A program made the position numbers and the translations under genes. A stretch of 64,000 nt of DNA from Chinchilla lanigera (Eukaryota > Chordata > Mammalia > Rodentia > Chinchillidae). Numbering within the stretch: the stretch's first letter is position 1; each line of letters begins with the position of its first letter. The notes under the pieces are model-generated. The model did not search any database and was not told the origin of the DNA. It saw only the letters and a program-made list of their open reading frames with translations. This document shows positions 12,916 to 25,902 of the stretch, piece after piece. Location: NCBI RefSeq assembly GCF_000276665.1, contig NW_004955477.1, positions 4,959,309 through 5,023,308 on the forward strand, written 5' to 3'.

Positions 12916-14239
12916 ATCTGCATGAAAATCCTTCTGGATTAACAGACAAAATACCCTTTTGCTTCTAAAAAGGAAAATAAGGCTGGCAGTTGCATGACGG
13001 TCCCATCTGGGTGAGGAGCATCTGTCTAAATAGGATTTGCATTATCCCACTTAAAAATTTCCCAAGCAGGTGGGGAAAAGGTCAGTCATCTTCTGCCTCC
13101 TGCACCCACTTATGAAAATAAATGGCTTAGTCTTTCACCTTCACCAGTCGCTGTTCCAATGCCTGGAAAAGGTCACTGCCTGAGCCCAGGAGCAGTCCTC
13201 AGGCATGGGTTTCACTGAGAAGCACCCTTAATGACCTCAGTTGCATTCTTTAGATGGTGTTGACCAATGACTTTTCTTGGCCTAGCAGCTCCCCCAAAGT
13301 GGTGACACTAATTCTGGAGAGGCTCTGGCTACTGGGGTCACTCTTACTGCTTGTTTTCCTTGCAGAGAACTGAAGTGAGACGATAATGAGTGTAAATGGA
13401 AGAGCACTGCAGGCAGTGTTGGGTTCACACCCAAGCGGCTGCTCCTCTCACCAGAGTGAGTGGGAGTCCACGGGTCTCCCTTGCTTCATGCTCAGCCCTC
13501 TGCCTCACCTCAATATCGCTTCCTTCCTTCCTTTATGTTTCCCAAAGGCCTTGGCCATTTCTTTGCTTGCTTCTTAATACACAGAGCCATGCATGATGAA
13601 GAAAGAGGATGGATTATGGTTATTACTGCAGAAATGCATGCATGTTTGACAGAGGCAAACAGAGATGAATACTATTGAGGCAGGATTTTTTTTCCTTGTA
13701 GTGTTTTATCATATTTCTTCATATAAAATAATAATATCCAAAAATGAAAAGGTAATTATTACTTTGGGTGTGGATTGCCTGGCTCTCGTATAAACTTGGA
13801 AAAGTTTACAGTTTCTTTCATGCATTCATGCAACCAAAGAGATACTGAATATCTAAACGATGACAATAATGGCACAAACAGGACACTTGTCCCAGAAGGC
13901 ATTAGAAGTAGATATTAATAAGAAAGACAACCGTTTAGAACTGAGCTGAGGCCAAGTTGATTAACTTATGTTCCTGGAGGAGAGTTAAAACTTAAGCTAT
14001 AATTTATTAAAAATTAGTGAAAATGAATTTTGCTGGCACTGGCTACCGTACTAGAAAGAAATAACAATGTAACTATTAATAGAGATTTTCCATCTGGGCT
14101 GTCATTTTTCTCCTTCTCAAGTACTACCACACAAGGTATAACTTGTAGAGGTTTTGGTGTGGAAATATTAATATTGTGCATTTTCTAGTCATTCTCATAG
14201 TAAATATCCACAAAGGCTTTTATCTTTTATTTATAGTTT
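12916..14239. other. Non-coding, no recognised feature
   Basis: Three overlapping short open frames on the plus strand (13386-13678) occupy the same bases in different frames and have no similarity to known proteins. No repeat named. Confidence 0.5.
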
Positions 14240-14620
14240 TTTTAATGTATTCCTTTTAGATCAGCTTAGTTAACAATTTTAAGTGAGAACTTATTTTTCT
14301 TGAAGGTTTTGTGCTTTGTTTCAAAGGCATGACCTTGCATTTGTTCTCATAAACAAATGTTTCCGAGCTCTTGTTGCTGAAGATTAGATTTTGTTGTGAT
14401 CACCGGTAAACTCCTTGATGCCTAATTATGAGACTCTATCTGGGGAGACATTCTTGTGCTATAAACAAATGATATATGATAACAAAAAGTTCTTTTGGTT
14501 GCACTGTGCTTCTTTTTAAAAGATTGTCTTTTCCAATCTTGTGCATAACTTTTCAAATCTGGCCATTAAAACACCTTTTTATACCACTGAGAACTTTGTC
14601 TGAATTTGTTGTTCGGATGA
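14240..14620. promoter_or_regulatory. Possible conserved non-coding block
   Basis: A repeat-free stretch with homeodomain-like TAATTATGAG, forkhead/SOX-like ATAAACAAATG (two similar occurrences near 14350 and 14462) and a long T-rich tail. Its texture resembles conserved enhancers, but only alignment can show that. Confidence 0.2.
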
Positions 14621-15079
14621 ATTTAGGATCAATTTCAGGAAGCTTTAGGTAAGTACCTGGTGGTCACTCGGCGGGCCATTTGTGTTACAAAGATTCTGAT
14701 GAGCTGGTTTTCTCAAGTAGGCTGTTCATGAGTAAATTTTGTGTCCTGCTACTCAGGTTACTGGACTTAAAGAGCACTGGCTTTGGTTTCTCTGAAACTG
14801 TCCTACAGAAGGGCATCTACATAATAATTATTGATCCTTAAAAGTATACCTTAATCCTGGGATCTCTCAGAATGGTGGTCCCTGCTGCCTCTGTCCCTGG
14901 AAGTGTACTTTGTACAGATTAGTTGGCGTGAACCACAAAAGGTATGGCTGGAGGGCCCTCTGTAGTACCTTCACGTGAAAGGAAGGACCTCGAATTGCAG
15001 TTGCATGAAAAATGCCCATTTTCCTTTGTGTGGAGTTCTCAGGCTCTTCATTCTCAAGGAAATGAGAGAATGTGCGCTC

Positions 15080-15250
15080 AACCCTGGCAGACCTGGATGT
15101 GAATCCTGGCTTTGCTATCTGTTTTGACCTGGGGGAAAATATTTAAGCACACTAAAGCTTTTGTTTCCTGACAGAGGTCATTCCTACCTCGAGTTGTTAC
15201 TGGAAGGACCAAATTACGGAATACTGAATGGCTCTCATATTATAGGTAGT
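15080..15250 (+). repeat. MIR SINE
   Basis: CAGACCTGGATGTGAATCCTGGC, CTATCTGTTTTGACCTGGGG and TTTCCTGACAGAGGTCATTCCTACCTC (both interrupted relative to consensus) follow the MIR core in sense orientation. The core region is the best-preserved part. Confidence 0.65.
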
Positions 15251-16224
15251 CAGAGGAGGTAAGCTTCATAGTTGCTCTGCCTGGAAGATACTGCCCTCGA
15301 GTGCTCCCTCTGACCCAGTCGGAACTAGAATGCAAACCATTTTTGCATAGTTTAGCAGAAACTGCATGGGGTTTTTAAAAGTAGCTGAGAACTAGAACTT
15401 GCACTAAATCTTTTTTTAAAAATCCAGATTCTGGGACACAAATCCATAAATTCCATAAATGTTCATGTCATGCCTTGAATTGCTCATTTTATCTGTAAAT
15501 GGGGTGTCTGAACTGCCTAGTGGCTTGGTTGTGAGGTTTTTATTCACCCACCAACTTGAAAGGCTGGGGAGGTATTTGAAAGCTATTTTGGCATTCTGCA
15601 CAGGCAGATTATTTAAATTACATTTTCAAGTATGTGTGATACCTACATGAAGCCAAAAGCTAGAATGTGAAATGTGTTATATTCTTATACATATATTTTG
15701 CTTTATTTTTCACATTAGGTATGGGAAGGAATACTATTTTTTCAAGAACTTAAGAACAGTATTTACAAAGTTATTTAAATATAAGCTGTAGAAAAGGTTC
15801 ACTCTGACCCTGGAAATGAAATGAAGAAAATCCTGGAAAGGATATGATACACACTTCCATTTCAAAAATACAAAGAAGATAGTAACTACTGTTGGACGTT
15901 AGGACTTAAATATTCTGTCCCAAATCTGTAAAAGCTATGAGTTGCAACAGAAGGGAATTCAGTGGTTTCCCTGCAAACTGTTCAAAGGATGCAACCTTGA
16001 GGGACCAAGGCCAATTCCAGCTCTGCAAAAGATAAGGAATTGATGAAGTGTCAAGAAGAGAAAAGAAAACAGAACACGAGGATCATTGTGCACTTCCAAG
16101 GAGCTCTGTACAGAGGGCTTTTCTCCCCTCTCCTCCTCTGTTAGCTTTTATGATTATTTTAAGACGGGCTGAGATTGTGATGTTTTTATACTTTATTGTA
16201 GAATATGTTCTTTGAACAGAAAGG

Positions 16225-16325
16225 AACCTTCAGGATCCCTTCTGTCATATGCATGTCAGAAAATGGAGCTCAGAGCCTAGGCTAGGGTGAATTGGAATTA
16301 AATCCAGGTTTCCTGACTTTACATC
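16225..16325 (-). repeat. MIR SINE fragment
   Basis: AAAATGGAGCTCAGAGCC followed by AAATCCAGGTTTCCTGAC matches the antisense MIR (gaggctcagagag ... tcaaacccaggtctcctgac type). Only the central part is recognisable. Confidence 0.4.
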
Positions 16326-17789
16326 AACTCCCTTGCCCATGACTACAAGTAAATGCATCCTGTATTTCTTTTCAATGATGAACCCAAAGCATGATGTTTC
16401 TACACCATGATCCTCAACCCCTCCTCACCTGCTGAGATAAACCAACCTTTATACTAAGGACAGAAAATAGCACACATTGTGTTCTTGCCTGCATCCTTGT
16501 TGAACCGCTCTCCACCTTTGCATTTGGAGTGTCGCTTCACAGTAAGAAAGTAACTGTGAGAGGAAAGAAGTGACTGAGTGCAGCGACCTTCTGGGGCTAA
16601 GACCCTTGTCTCTATTTCATTTAATCTCCAAGAGCAACCCCTGGCAGGCATTCCTGGGACTCCATTACAGAGCAAGAGGCTGCTATTCAGAGGGGTGAAA
16701 AACCCTGCCCAAGCAGTTAGGGAGGCAGGATCAGCATAAAGATCCCAGCTTTGGACTGGCTGACCCAGTCATTCCACTCTGCTCCCCTCCTGAATCTCAT
16801 TGCCCCAAAATGGAGAAAGCGAGGCTCAGAGGCTGACCTCCATTGGCCAGCTGCAGTGGTTTAAAATGTTTTGCATTGTAGTAGCGGTGGTGAGGGAGAG
16901 ACCGAAACGGATTTATTAAGAACATTAGAAAATGAAGTGCTGACATTTCCATCTTGTGCCAATAGAGAGTGAGAAGGGACAGGAGAGCAGTTGGAAGAAA
17001 TAAGAATCCTTTTACCTCTGAGTGCTGCTTTCTTTCTGCTGCTCATAATGCCCTGCTTTTCTCTGATGCATCATGCCAGAGCTGGAGAAGGCAGCACTCC
17101 ACATCGTAGAGATCCACTAGGATGGTTTTCAGGACTGCAGAGACCAGGCAGAGACTGTGTGATGCTATCCACACCCCCCTCTCCTCCAAAATTGGCCATT
17201 CCCCACTAACCAGGTGGAAGACTCTGATCTCAATTAAGTGGGTAGATTTTGGCAGGAACAACCCAATCATCCTTCTAGACAGTACATAGCAAAATTGGGA
17301 TGAGATTGCCTAACTGTGCCCAGCTTTCCCCTTGGCTCTCAGAGGGCGGAATCCAGGGAGTTAATAAGTCAGGATCTCATGGAAGATCTTTGTGATTCCT
17401 CAGCGTTTATGCCATAGCTGCTGCAGTGATGCACAGTTCTCCATGTGGTTTTTTTCTGCTCTGTGACTTAAAACAAATTAAACTATCCTCTTACGCTTCC
17501 TCCATTATTGTGATGCAGTATTTATTCTGTTTGGGTATGGGTAATTAGAGCAAATTCAGATAGATTTCTCATCCCCTGGCAGGTCCTTCTGAAGTATGCC
17601 TGATTCTGAATGATTTGTCAGTATAAGGACATGCAGTAAAACAAGTATATCATTCCTATCCATCCAGCATCACTATCTAGGTTAAAAGGAAATCATATGT
17701 TCTGTGATGACATTTTATTCCGACAGTGGCAGAGTGAGACCTTTGTCGTGGTGTCGAGATGTTGTATGTAAATTACATATACATGTGCT

Positions 17790-17837
17790 ACACACACACA
17801 CACACACACACACATGCATGCACACACACACACACAC
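17790..17837 (+). repeat. (CA)n microsatellite
   Basis: An interrupted CA dinucleotide run with a central TGCATG interruption. Confidence 0.98.
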
Positions 17838-18132
17838 TTCAAAACCAAACCCCAAAGGCTGTATAGGCTGGTAAATAATAAGCATATTCTTGAACAGAAT
17901 GAATTGTCAGTGAACTGTAAACCTTCGAAGGCTGGGTCTGAATTCATGTGACTCTCAGTATTGTTCATTGCCTGGTACAGAGTCCAGCACATAGGAGACA
18001 TTTGGTACAAGTCTTCTAATGTGGAATGACTGAACCTTTGCATGTTTGACAGTCATATTCTGAAGTTCCTGCACGCATAGTCTGACTTGGATTTGCACTG
18101 AGCAAATGAGCTGCTGCACTTACAAACCATGT

Positions 18133-18362
18133 AATAGGAGTCCACAAACTATATATAGCTCACGACCCAAATCCGGCTGCCCCTGTTTTTTATAAATAAA
18201 ATTTTGTTGGAATATAACCATGCCCACTTATACATATATTATCTATGGATGCATGTGGGATACAGTGTCAGAGTTGGATCATTATGACGTACAGTGTAAG
18301 ACCATTAAAGCCTAAAATACTTATTATCTGGTTCTCTGTTGAAAATATTTGCTGACTCGACC
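18133..18362 (+). mobile_element. hAT-Charlie type MITE, near full length
   Basis: AGGAGTCCACAAACTATATA, CCAAATCCGGCTGCCCCTG, AATAAAATTTTGTTGGAATA, AACCATGCCCACTTATACAT, AAAGCCTAAAATACTTATTA, TCTGGTTCTCTGTTGAAAA and TTTGCTGACTC occur in the order of the common ~230-bp Charlie-type element that starts CAGGGGTTGGCAAACT. Both ends are recognisable. Confidence 0.7.
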
Positions 18363-19619
18363 ATATAGGAGCTGACTTTGAGATCTCCCAGGAAACACTG
18401 GTTCTTACTTCTTAAATATGCATGTCCGCACATGACCCTGTCTCTGTGGTTATTCCCAGGTTGTGGTGACAGAAAAGAAAAATGAAGTTAAATAAACAAT
18501 ACAGGGTACTGCAAGGGGTGTGTGTTAACTCTGTGTCTTAACCCTATTCCCTTTTGTGTTGAGCGCTGCTCTCGGAGAGCCCCTGATCTTGGGAGCATTC
18601 CCATGGCTTTTTTTAAACCAGTGTGTGTTCTGAGCTGAGGATAGTTGAGCCCAAGCCACCGAGAAACCACCTTTTCTCAGTGACTAGGCCTCCAACCTTT
18701 AGGGAGTTGTCGCCATAGTGGGTCAACAGGGATTTCAAGACACTACAAGTCATTGGATCTGTACCTTTCCTAAGTTGTTTTGGTATTTTATATGTTTCTT
18801 TTTTAAGTCTTGGTCTCACACTTGTTCTGATTTAGTATAGCCACAAAGCTCCCAATGCTTCATGATTTCATCTGCACAAGGTCCTGGCATGGTCTGGATC
18901 CTGCTGCCCCCTTACTCACCTACCTCTCCATTTTATCACCCCTGCCTGCAGGTACCCTAGCAGCTACTGGGAGAGACCTAACCCATAACAGAACCTGCTT
19001 CACTGTGGCCAAGGCACGTCCTGAGCTTGTGCTGGATGTCTTTTAATATAGCTTACAAACTGATTTTAGGTCTCCAAGTAGCAAAATATTATTAGGCTAT
19101 TGTGAACTGATGAACACATCAAGATCCTAAATCCTTGCGGGTGGGAAGTCTTAGAAGCAAGCAGATTTGTCTCCACCCAGGGTGCTGTTGGGGCCACCAC
19201 ACCAAAGTGACTGGCGAGTCTGCACAGCAAGCAGTGATGACCTGCAGCCAGTTGGTCTGCAGCTCCCCTGCCCAGGCGGCCCATAGCTTCTATGGGGAAT
19301 TACCACTGTTACATGATTTCACTGCATTTTTAAATTGCCCCAGTTGCCCTATTTTTAGCCTGTAATGACTACAGTACCCACTTATATAGGTAGCCTGCAT
19401 GACCCCAAATTCCATATGGAGAGCTCTGAAATAAGCACAATAATTCTTGGCATTCATGCTAGCTGAGTGAGGAGATGCTGCCTGTGCTACATAAAGTCAG
19501 GAGATTTAGTGAACTGCGCAAACATTTTACAAAGGACAAAAAGGCATGGTTTTGAATACTTTTTGCATTTCTCTCTACTCACAAAATGCATCCTATTGAA
19601 ACACTCTTAAAAGGAAATA

Positions 19620-19745
19620 TCCTTGTTCAGTACCCACTCTGTGCTGGTAGGAGCTTCCCAGGTTAAATATTTAAACTTCTCCTATTTGATAGAAGATAAA
19701 AATTGAAGCTCACTAACGTTAAGTAACATGTCTCAGATGAAAACT
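19620..19745 (-). repeat. MIR SINE
   Basis: Antisense MIR landmarks appear in order: TACCCACTCTGTGCTGG, TTGATAGAAGATAAAAATTGAAGCTC and CGTTAAGTAACATGTCTCAG. Confidence 0.5.
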
Positions 19746-20370
19746 TTCTCTTTTGAGGCCTTCCAGAAATCTATGTAAGCAAATGAGATTAATGAGAGTA
19801 TATCATATGAAAAATAATTCAAAAGCTACTGAAATTAGTTGTGGCTGGTGACACAGAATTCTTTCTACCAAGTAAGGGCTACTAGGAATAGCTTGCATAA
19901 TAAACTCGATAGTGAAAAGATGTGCTTTTTAAAAGATTACACATCAAATGCATTGTAGATATGAAAGGAACCTAAATGGCTTAGGGCCACTGGCCAGGTG
20001 CAGAGAGCACTGGCTTTGCTACCTCTGACTTAGTACTGTACACGAGAGCAGCCTTGTGACCTTCACAGGCCCAGGTCAAAGCCTGGTGTGCATAGTATGA
20101 AATTTTAAGAACAAGATTTATCACATGGGTTCAGACTCATAAGCTCCAAGTTGCCAGCCTGCACCAGGATTCCTCCTAATGCAAGTGATATTCTACACAA
20201 TATCCTTCTATGCTTCACTGGGGGTTTTGAACAGGGAGAGGAATTGACTCTACCGGCTTCTGTGCATTTTCTGTAGTTAATAACTTGTAGGCTTTAGAGT
20301 ATTTTCCAAAGAAAATTGTATTGTAGTTTGGTTATTCAGTTCCTTTTCATTTCACAGAAAGATTACATAA

Positions 20371-20563
20371 TAGGCAGGCATGGTGGTACACACCTGTGGT
20401 CTCAGCTACTTGAGAGGCTTAGAGTTCCAGGTCAACCTGGGGAAGCTCCAGTCTAAGACCAAGAGTTCCAGATCAACCTAGGGAACCTAGCAAGATTCAG
20501 TCTCTCAAGGCAGGGGAGGTAAAGTGGGCTCAATTCCTAGTATAATAAAATGGGAAAAAAAAG
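20371..20563 (+). mobile_element. B1-dID composite SINE, degraded
   Basis: GGCAGGCATGGTGGTACACA and CTCAGCTACTTGAGAGGC begin a B1-like half. A duplicated internal segment (AGAGTTCCAGGTCAACCT and AGAGTTCCAGATCAACCT) follows, then a poor ID half (GTGGGCTCAATTCCTAG) and an A-rich tail. Confidence 0.65.
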
Positions 20564-21684
20564 ACTGTAAATGACTATGTAATAATCTACATAGAGTGTA
20601 TTTTTTTAAAAAACCTTGAGATACAGCTAAAACATGTTATCATGTTATTTACCTCCCTAGATAAAAATATATAAAATTAAGTCATCCATCCCAGTTGACT
20701 GTCCTGGAACCTATCCTTCAGGGATTGGTTGGGTGCCCAGAGGAGCAGAGTGCTAAATTTACAAGATTTGATAGCAGACAGAAATTAGCAGTTGTCGCAG
20801 TACTGACATCAGGGAAATGTCCCTTAGAGCCAGTGGTTACAGATGCTTTGCACAGTACTGGCTGTGGCTCATCCACCTATTCCCTGGGATTCTGTGGGAC
20901 CCAAGTCTGGGAGAGGGTGAACAATGAGCTTGCTTCTGCTCTGCCTCCCTTACAGGCTTCTTTTGCTTCATCTGAAATTCTGACATGGAAAAGAGGTGAG
21001 AAATTTAAGTGTTAATTAATGACCTTGGGAATTGAGCAGAAGGAGGAAGCATTAGGGTGGACTCAAAGTTTGAAACTGCTTAATTCATTGTTACCTGCAT
21101 CCAAAGGGCTCAAAGAGCGAGGTGGACGGAAAGATTCTAGCATCAGATGCAGGAATGCACCATGAGCAGACCTGCCCTTCTACTGTGAGCTTGTCTTATG
21201 TCGGCAGCCACTGAACCAGGGACTGATTTCAAAGTCAACCTTCCTTTGCCTTCACCAAGGTTCCTGAGTCCTCAGGTGACCAGGAGCCAGGCACGCTGCC
21301 ATGTTTTGCGAATACTGGAGTGAAGAACTTTTCACGATGAGGGACATGTTCTATAACTGCCTTGTCTTATGGATGGTGCAGTTGTGCACATGAAATGTGG
21401 TCAGTGTAATGGACGAACTGAATTTTCAACTGTGACTAATTGTAAATAATTTGAGTTAGAGTTTCAATTGCCACAATATCAAACATAGATGCCCTGCCAC
21501 TTTGATGGCCAAGGATGGGTAGCATCCTATGGGCTAGCTTACTGGTGTGTAGAGGTGTGCATCTATTATACTGGATTCAGACATGGGCCTTTAAGTGGTC
21601 CCCAGACTTCCAACTCCTATCTACAGCATCACTGACCCGCAAGCCCAACATTCTTCCGCTAGCAGACACCAAGCCATGTACTGG

Positions 21685-21840
21685 CCATAGGGTTAGCACA
21701 CAAGAATATCACTCACATAATTCTCACTCCTTGTTACAATGATCTTCTCCAACTTACAGGTGAAAACATGAGTCACAGAGAGATATAGCCCTTGCCTAAG
21801 TCTTCAGACCCACAATTCCTACCCAGACATACGGTACTAA
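21685..21840 (-). repeat. MIR SINE
   Basis: Antisense MIR: CACATAATTCTCACTCC, then CTTACAGGTGAAAACATGAG, CACAGAGAGATATAGCCC and CCTTGCCTAAGTCTTCAG. Confidence 0.5.
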
Positions 21841-21999
21841 ACTAGAATGCACTTCGTTGGGCACAGTCTCAAGAGAACCCAGAGGACTCCGAAAGCAATT
21901 TTCCATCCTTATTCTAATAGAAGAAAGAACCTACATAAATAATGTGGTTTTCCTTTCATAGATTGTTCACCCATCACAGGGACATACCCATGTGAGCTT

Positions 22000-23561
22000 A
22001 CATTTTAACATATGCATTTGGTTTTACATCATTTATTGAATTTTATTTCACACCTGTCTATACTGGTAGCTATTTTGCTATCTGGCTTAAATCACTACTA
22101 GCTTTGTCAAAGTCAGTGACAGGGTCACTCTCTGGGCTTTTATATTCTTCCATAGGAATGTGGTCTATTGATCAGCAAATTCCTAATATAACCCTTCTCC
22201 TTAGTGTGTTGCTTTGTGGTATGTACAGATTCAGGTATAAATGACTGAAATGGAATGACAATGGAGATGTAAGCCCAAGACGGAACAAGGCTTTCTGGAA
22301 ATTCCATGGTGTTAGATTACCTAGCTATGTCTTAAGTTAATTTACATTTACCTGCTAATTCCTACTGTTTAACAACAATAAGTTTACTGTGGAAATCAGA
22401 CTTTGGCATGGTATTAAGAAATGCTTGTTTTGTAGACAAGCCACCTACACTATGCTGGAACAGCTAGAAGCCAAGGGCAGGACCCCCACCAGGTACCTAG
22501 ACACTGGAGCCAGTGCCATAGCCTTACCTTCTGTCTTGGAATATACAGGTCTTTTTTCCCCTGTTGTTTGCAAGAAGCAAAAACTGTCTAATTCACCTAG
22601 AGCAGTCCTCCTGAGGAATGTTTGCTCTGATAATATATTACCTGGCTTACCTTCTTCACGCTGCCTGCCAGCTCAGCCACCAAAGTAAAGGGTACAGACC
22701 ACATAAGGCAACAAGGTGCTGTCCCTCAGCCTAACCTTAGAACACAGTCTGGGTGAAAGCCAGTTTCAAGGGGGAATGGCAAAGAGAGGACTTGGCAGTT
22801 CAGAGCCTGGTGAGCCATGGGTACTGCTTGGAGAAGCTTGGAACCAGTGTGGTGCTGGATGTGTAAACCTAACACACTGCCTGGCCCACAGCTAGAGTGG
22901 CTGGCTAGCTGGCTGGCTAGGGAGCTCAACAACTTAGTCACAGTTTCAACTTCAAAGTATGATCAAGTCTAGCCAGCTTTTACCAATGCTAGACCGTGTT
23001 CACTTTGAGCTTGATAGTGTTCTCTCTGCAGCCCACTGGACAAACAGGGCACCCCATCTGAATAGGCATCTGTCTTTTGTAGTGAGGGCCACTCCTTTGT
23101 ATTTCAGGAAAAGAATGAAAAACATTGTCTATTATATAAAACCTCACGCAGTCCTCAATGTCAATGTCATTCCAATTACTTATTATAAGCTTGTAAGTCA
23201 CTGTTTTTCTTAATGCTATCTGAATTTTTTTCTGTTCTAAAATATGATTCCTAAGAGGCAAATAGTATCTTAATTTACATATTGTGGACTAGAATATGTA
23301 CTGTGTATTATCAAGATCATAAACTCTTTTATTAGATTAAAAGGAAAAGTTCACCAATTCAGTGACAATATGGGTATGGTTTAAATCCCCAGGCCAAACA
23401 GGTGCTTACTAAGCAGAAGTATACCTTGAAGGCGGGTGGGTATGCCATGAGGGAAGCCTAGCCTTCAACACACTCTGACCCCTTGGAACCTACTGTTCAG
23501 ACTACAGCCCATCCACAGAATTGCTGGCCTTAGCCTCTTCCTGCACTTGAGCTTGGGGGGT
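22000..23561. other. Non-coding, immediately 3' of the coding exon in gene sense
   Basis: No further INSYN2A exon is visible. A short GGCT/GCTA-rich tract lies at about 22898-22921. Mixed AT-rich sequence otherwise. Confidence 0.5.
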
Positions 23562-23628
23562 TTATAGATGAACCCCCATGATTCTATGATGAGTTATAGA
23601 ATGCGTAAGACACAGTGAACATACATAC

Positions 23629-24775
23629 CCTTCCCGGTGGGCCTCTCCTTTCTCTAGCTCCTGAATGACCCCCAAGAGCACTTTGATGGTCTCCTGACTT
23701 GAACTGATCAAGTTCTCCATCATCTGAAGCTGTGCCTTGAGGTCCACCACTTCTGTGTGAGGCACAATTTGTTGGCATTCTTCACCTTCAGCCATGGCTG
23801 TGGCACTGGGCTGAATCTGCAGGGGCTGTTCCTTACATTCGGGGGACTGACACTGCACTGGGGGTGAGCGGGCTAGCGCAGAGCTGGGGGTTGCCTGCAG
23901 CCCATTGAGATGTGTGGCTCTCCTCTGCTCCTCATCTGCAGGGCAGAGGGACCACTGGCTGACGGCAGCAGAGTTTGACAGGCCAGGGTCTGGGGTCCTA
24001 GTACTGATGGCAGGTGTGTATAAGGTGGCCACCTCTGTTTTAAACACCCTCCTGTGGGCCAGTGGAGCAGGCTCTTCTGAGTCTGGGGTGCCCCCTTCGG
24101 ACTTTGCTCTCCTCTGCAGCTGGTGCACAGCCTCTTCCGAGGGAGGCTGTGAGGAGTTCTGGAGTAGCGCATGTGGGTCTTTGCAGGGCTCTGCACAGTT
24201 GACCCCAGGGAGCAGGTCCATGGCGTTTACGTGCTCATTGGAATGGAAAACCAAGGCTGTTGTCTTGTATATCCGCCCTGCACTGTATGTTTGGACTTCT
24301 TCCATGGGTTCTGCCTGGCTCTTCTCTTTCACATCTGTTAGGAACCCATTGTTTTGGCTTTTGAAGGGATCTGCAGCTGGGATGCTTTTGAGATTCCCTT
24401 TTTTTCGGTCCAGCGGGAATGTCTGATAACACTTCCTAAGGTCTGGTGAGGTCTGCACACCTGTGCTCTTGGTGACGTTGGGAATGGAGCGGCGTGCGGG
24501 CACTGTCATGTATTTGCGATAAGCTGCTCTGCAGGACACGGGTTTGGCCTCTCGCTTCTCGCCCAGCTGTCCCGAGGAAAGGTGTGTGTCCCTCTGCTCA
24601 TTCTGGGCCTCACAGATATCCTTAAAGCGCACCTGCAGGGCTTTGTTACGCTTTTTAATCTGCCGATTGGGATCCAGGGCATATTTCATCTCCAGGGCCA
24701 GGCAAGCAGCCGGCTCCACTTCACTCTCGGGCGTCGTGAGTGTGCATTTGCTGGTTTCCTTACTGACCATGGTTC
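23629..24775 (-). CDS. INSYN2A: INSYN2A (FAM196A) main coding exon, N-terminal 380 residues
   Basis: Inhibitory synaptic factor 2A is a protein of the inhibitory (gephyrin-associated) postsynaptic density; that role is known from the family and not visible in the DNA. The translation from ATG at 24770 is recognised as this protein. Residue 1 starts MVSKETSKC. A near-invariant block at about 26-62 contains ALEMKYALDPNRQIKKR and FKDICEAQNEQRD. The block at about 66-125 contains SCRAAYRKYM and KSTGVQTSPDL. Residues about 150-330 are a variable Pro/Ser-rich stretch. A predicted coiled coil at about 338-378 contains VVDLKAQLQMMENL and VLLGVIQELEKGEA. The exon opens after a minus-strand acceptor (pyrimidine-rich tract ending TGCAG at 24776) and runs GAACC-ATG. 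It closes at 23629 in a GAAGG|GTATGT donor, splitting a Gly codon after two bases. The full protein is about 479 residues in human, so roughly 90-100 C-terminal residues are on exons not seen here. The reading frame is intact. The open frame continues on both sides, but those extensions are intron. Confidence 0.96.
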
Positions 24776-25840
24776 CTGCATTCAGAGACAGCAACAGAGG
24801 TGTCAATGGATCAGAAACATAGGAGCAAACACAGGCAGCAAGGACTTCTAGCCAAAATTATGACTGCTGGCTTCCTAATTATTTTTAAGCAGGTGAGGTC
24901 GGCCTTTATGTTAAGGAAAATCAGACAGGCGGGGTGTTGCTGGCAGGCACAGCATGAAATGCTTCTCAGATATTAAAGCCTACTCATGTTTCCATGTGGG
25001 ATACACTCGTTTTTCTTTTGATAGTAATGCATGTTTCCCCATTAGACAAACCTGGTTTACTATATTCATCAGGAAGCCCAATGATGCTGCTCGTCTGCTT
25101 TGCAAATTATCTTTTCACACGTGTGTCTCCACTTTGCAGGCAGACGGTTTACCAAATGCAACTTACTTGGTTTGGATTTTTACTACTTTTTGCAGATGAC
25201 GTGATTAACTTGTTACTGGAATCAAGAAGTGCTGTTTTAAAGACTTACTGAAGAGTCTAGGTCCTGTGCAGATACATGGTGAGAGCCTGTGAGGAGGACC
25301 TGAAGGACTACATTTCAGTTAGCCATTGTGGATTCCGTGGGAGCTGGTCATGGTCCTGCCCTGGGATCTTTCTAGGGTATATCCTGGAGGGTTGGTTTGC
25401 TTCTTATGCGTTAACACCAGTCAGAAAAGGAACTTGGGTTTCCCTGCATTTACAAATACAGTGGTAGCAACTCTCTTTTTTGATCCCATGGGGAATGGAA
25501 TTTGAAAATACTTCTAAAAAAAATTAAAAGAAATTATTCATTCTAGATTCAAGTTTTGTGTTTTGATCATAGCCTTGGAAAATGAAAACCATGGTAGTTG
25601 TTTCCATACTTAAATCCTGAAAGAAAATAAAATCATGAGGCTTTATGTTAATCACGCAAATTCATCCTGGGCTGAATTATTAAATGCAGCTAAAAAGATG
25701 CAGGTGGCCAATGATTCCTCTTGGGGAATACCAGTGGGGTAAAATGCCTTCACTTTATTAGGCAGATTCACAGCTGCTTATTGCACATGGAAGAACTTTC
25801 CTGGGGGCTGAACTTAAAGCAGGATAGCACAGTTCATTAA

Positions 25841-25902
25841 ATTTATTTATTTATTTATTTTCAAATTTACTATTATTGTGTGTGTGTGTGTATGTGTGCA
25901 TG
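25841..25902 (+). repeat. (TTTA)n and (TG)n microsatellites
   Basis: A TTTA run at 25841-25860 is followed after a short AT-rich spacer by a TG run at about 25877-25902. Confidence 0.95.

Larger units (their letters stand above)
1..23628 (-). other. INSYN2A: Inferred INSYN2A intron following the coding exon
   Basis: The intron begins GTATGT at 23628 and no exon for the remaining C-terminus (a Cys-rich segment followed by a basic tail in human) was recognised to its left. It therefore probably runs past the left edge. The recognition was by eye, so a short exon could have been missed. Confidence 0.55.

Noticed and set aside
23905..24426. 173-codon plus-strand open frame opposite the INSYN2A exon
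   Set aside because: It lies wholly within the recognised coding exon on the other strand and has no recognisable domain; it is a shadow of that exon.
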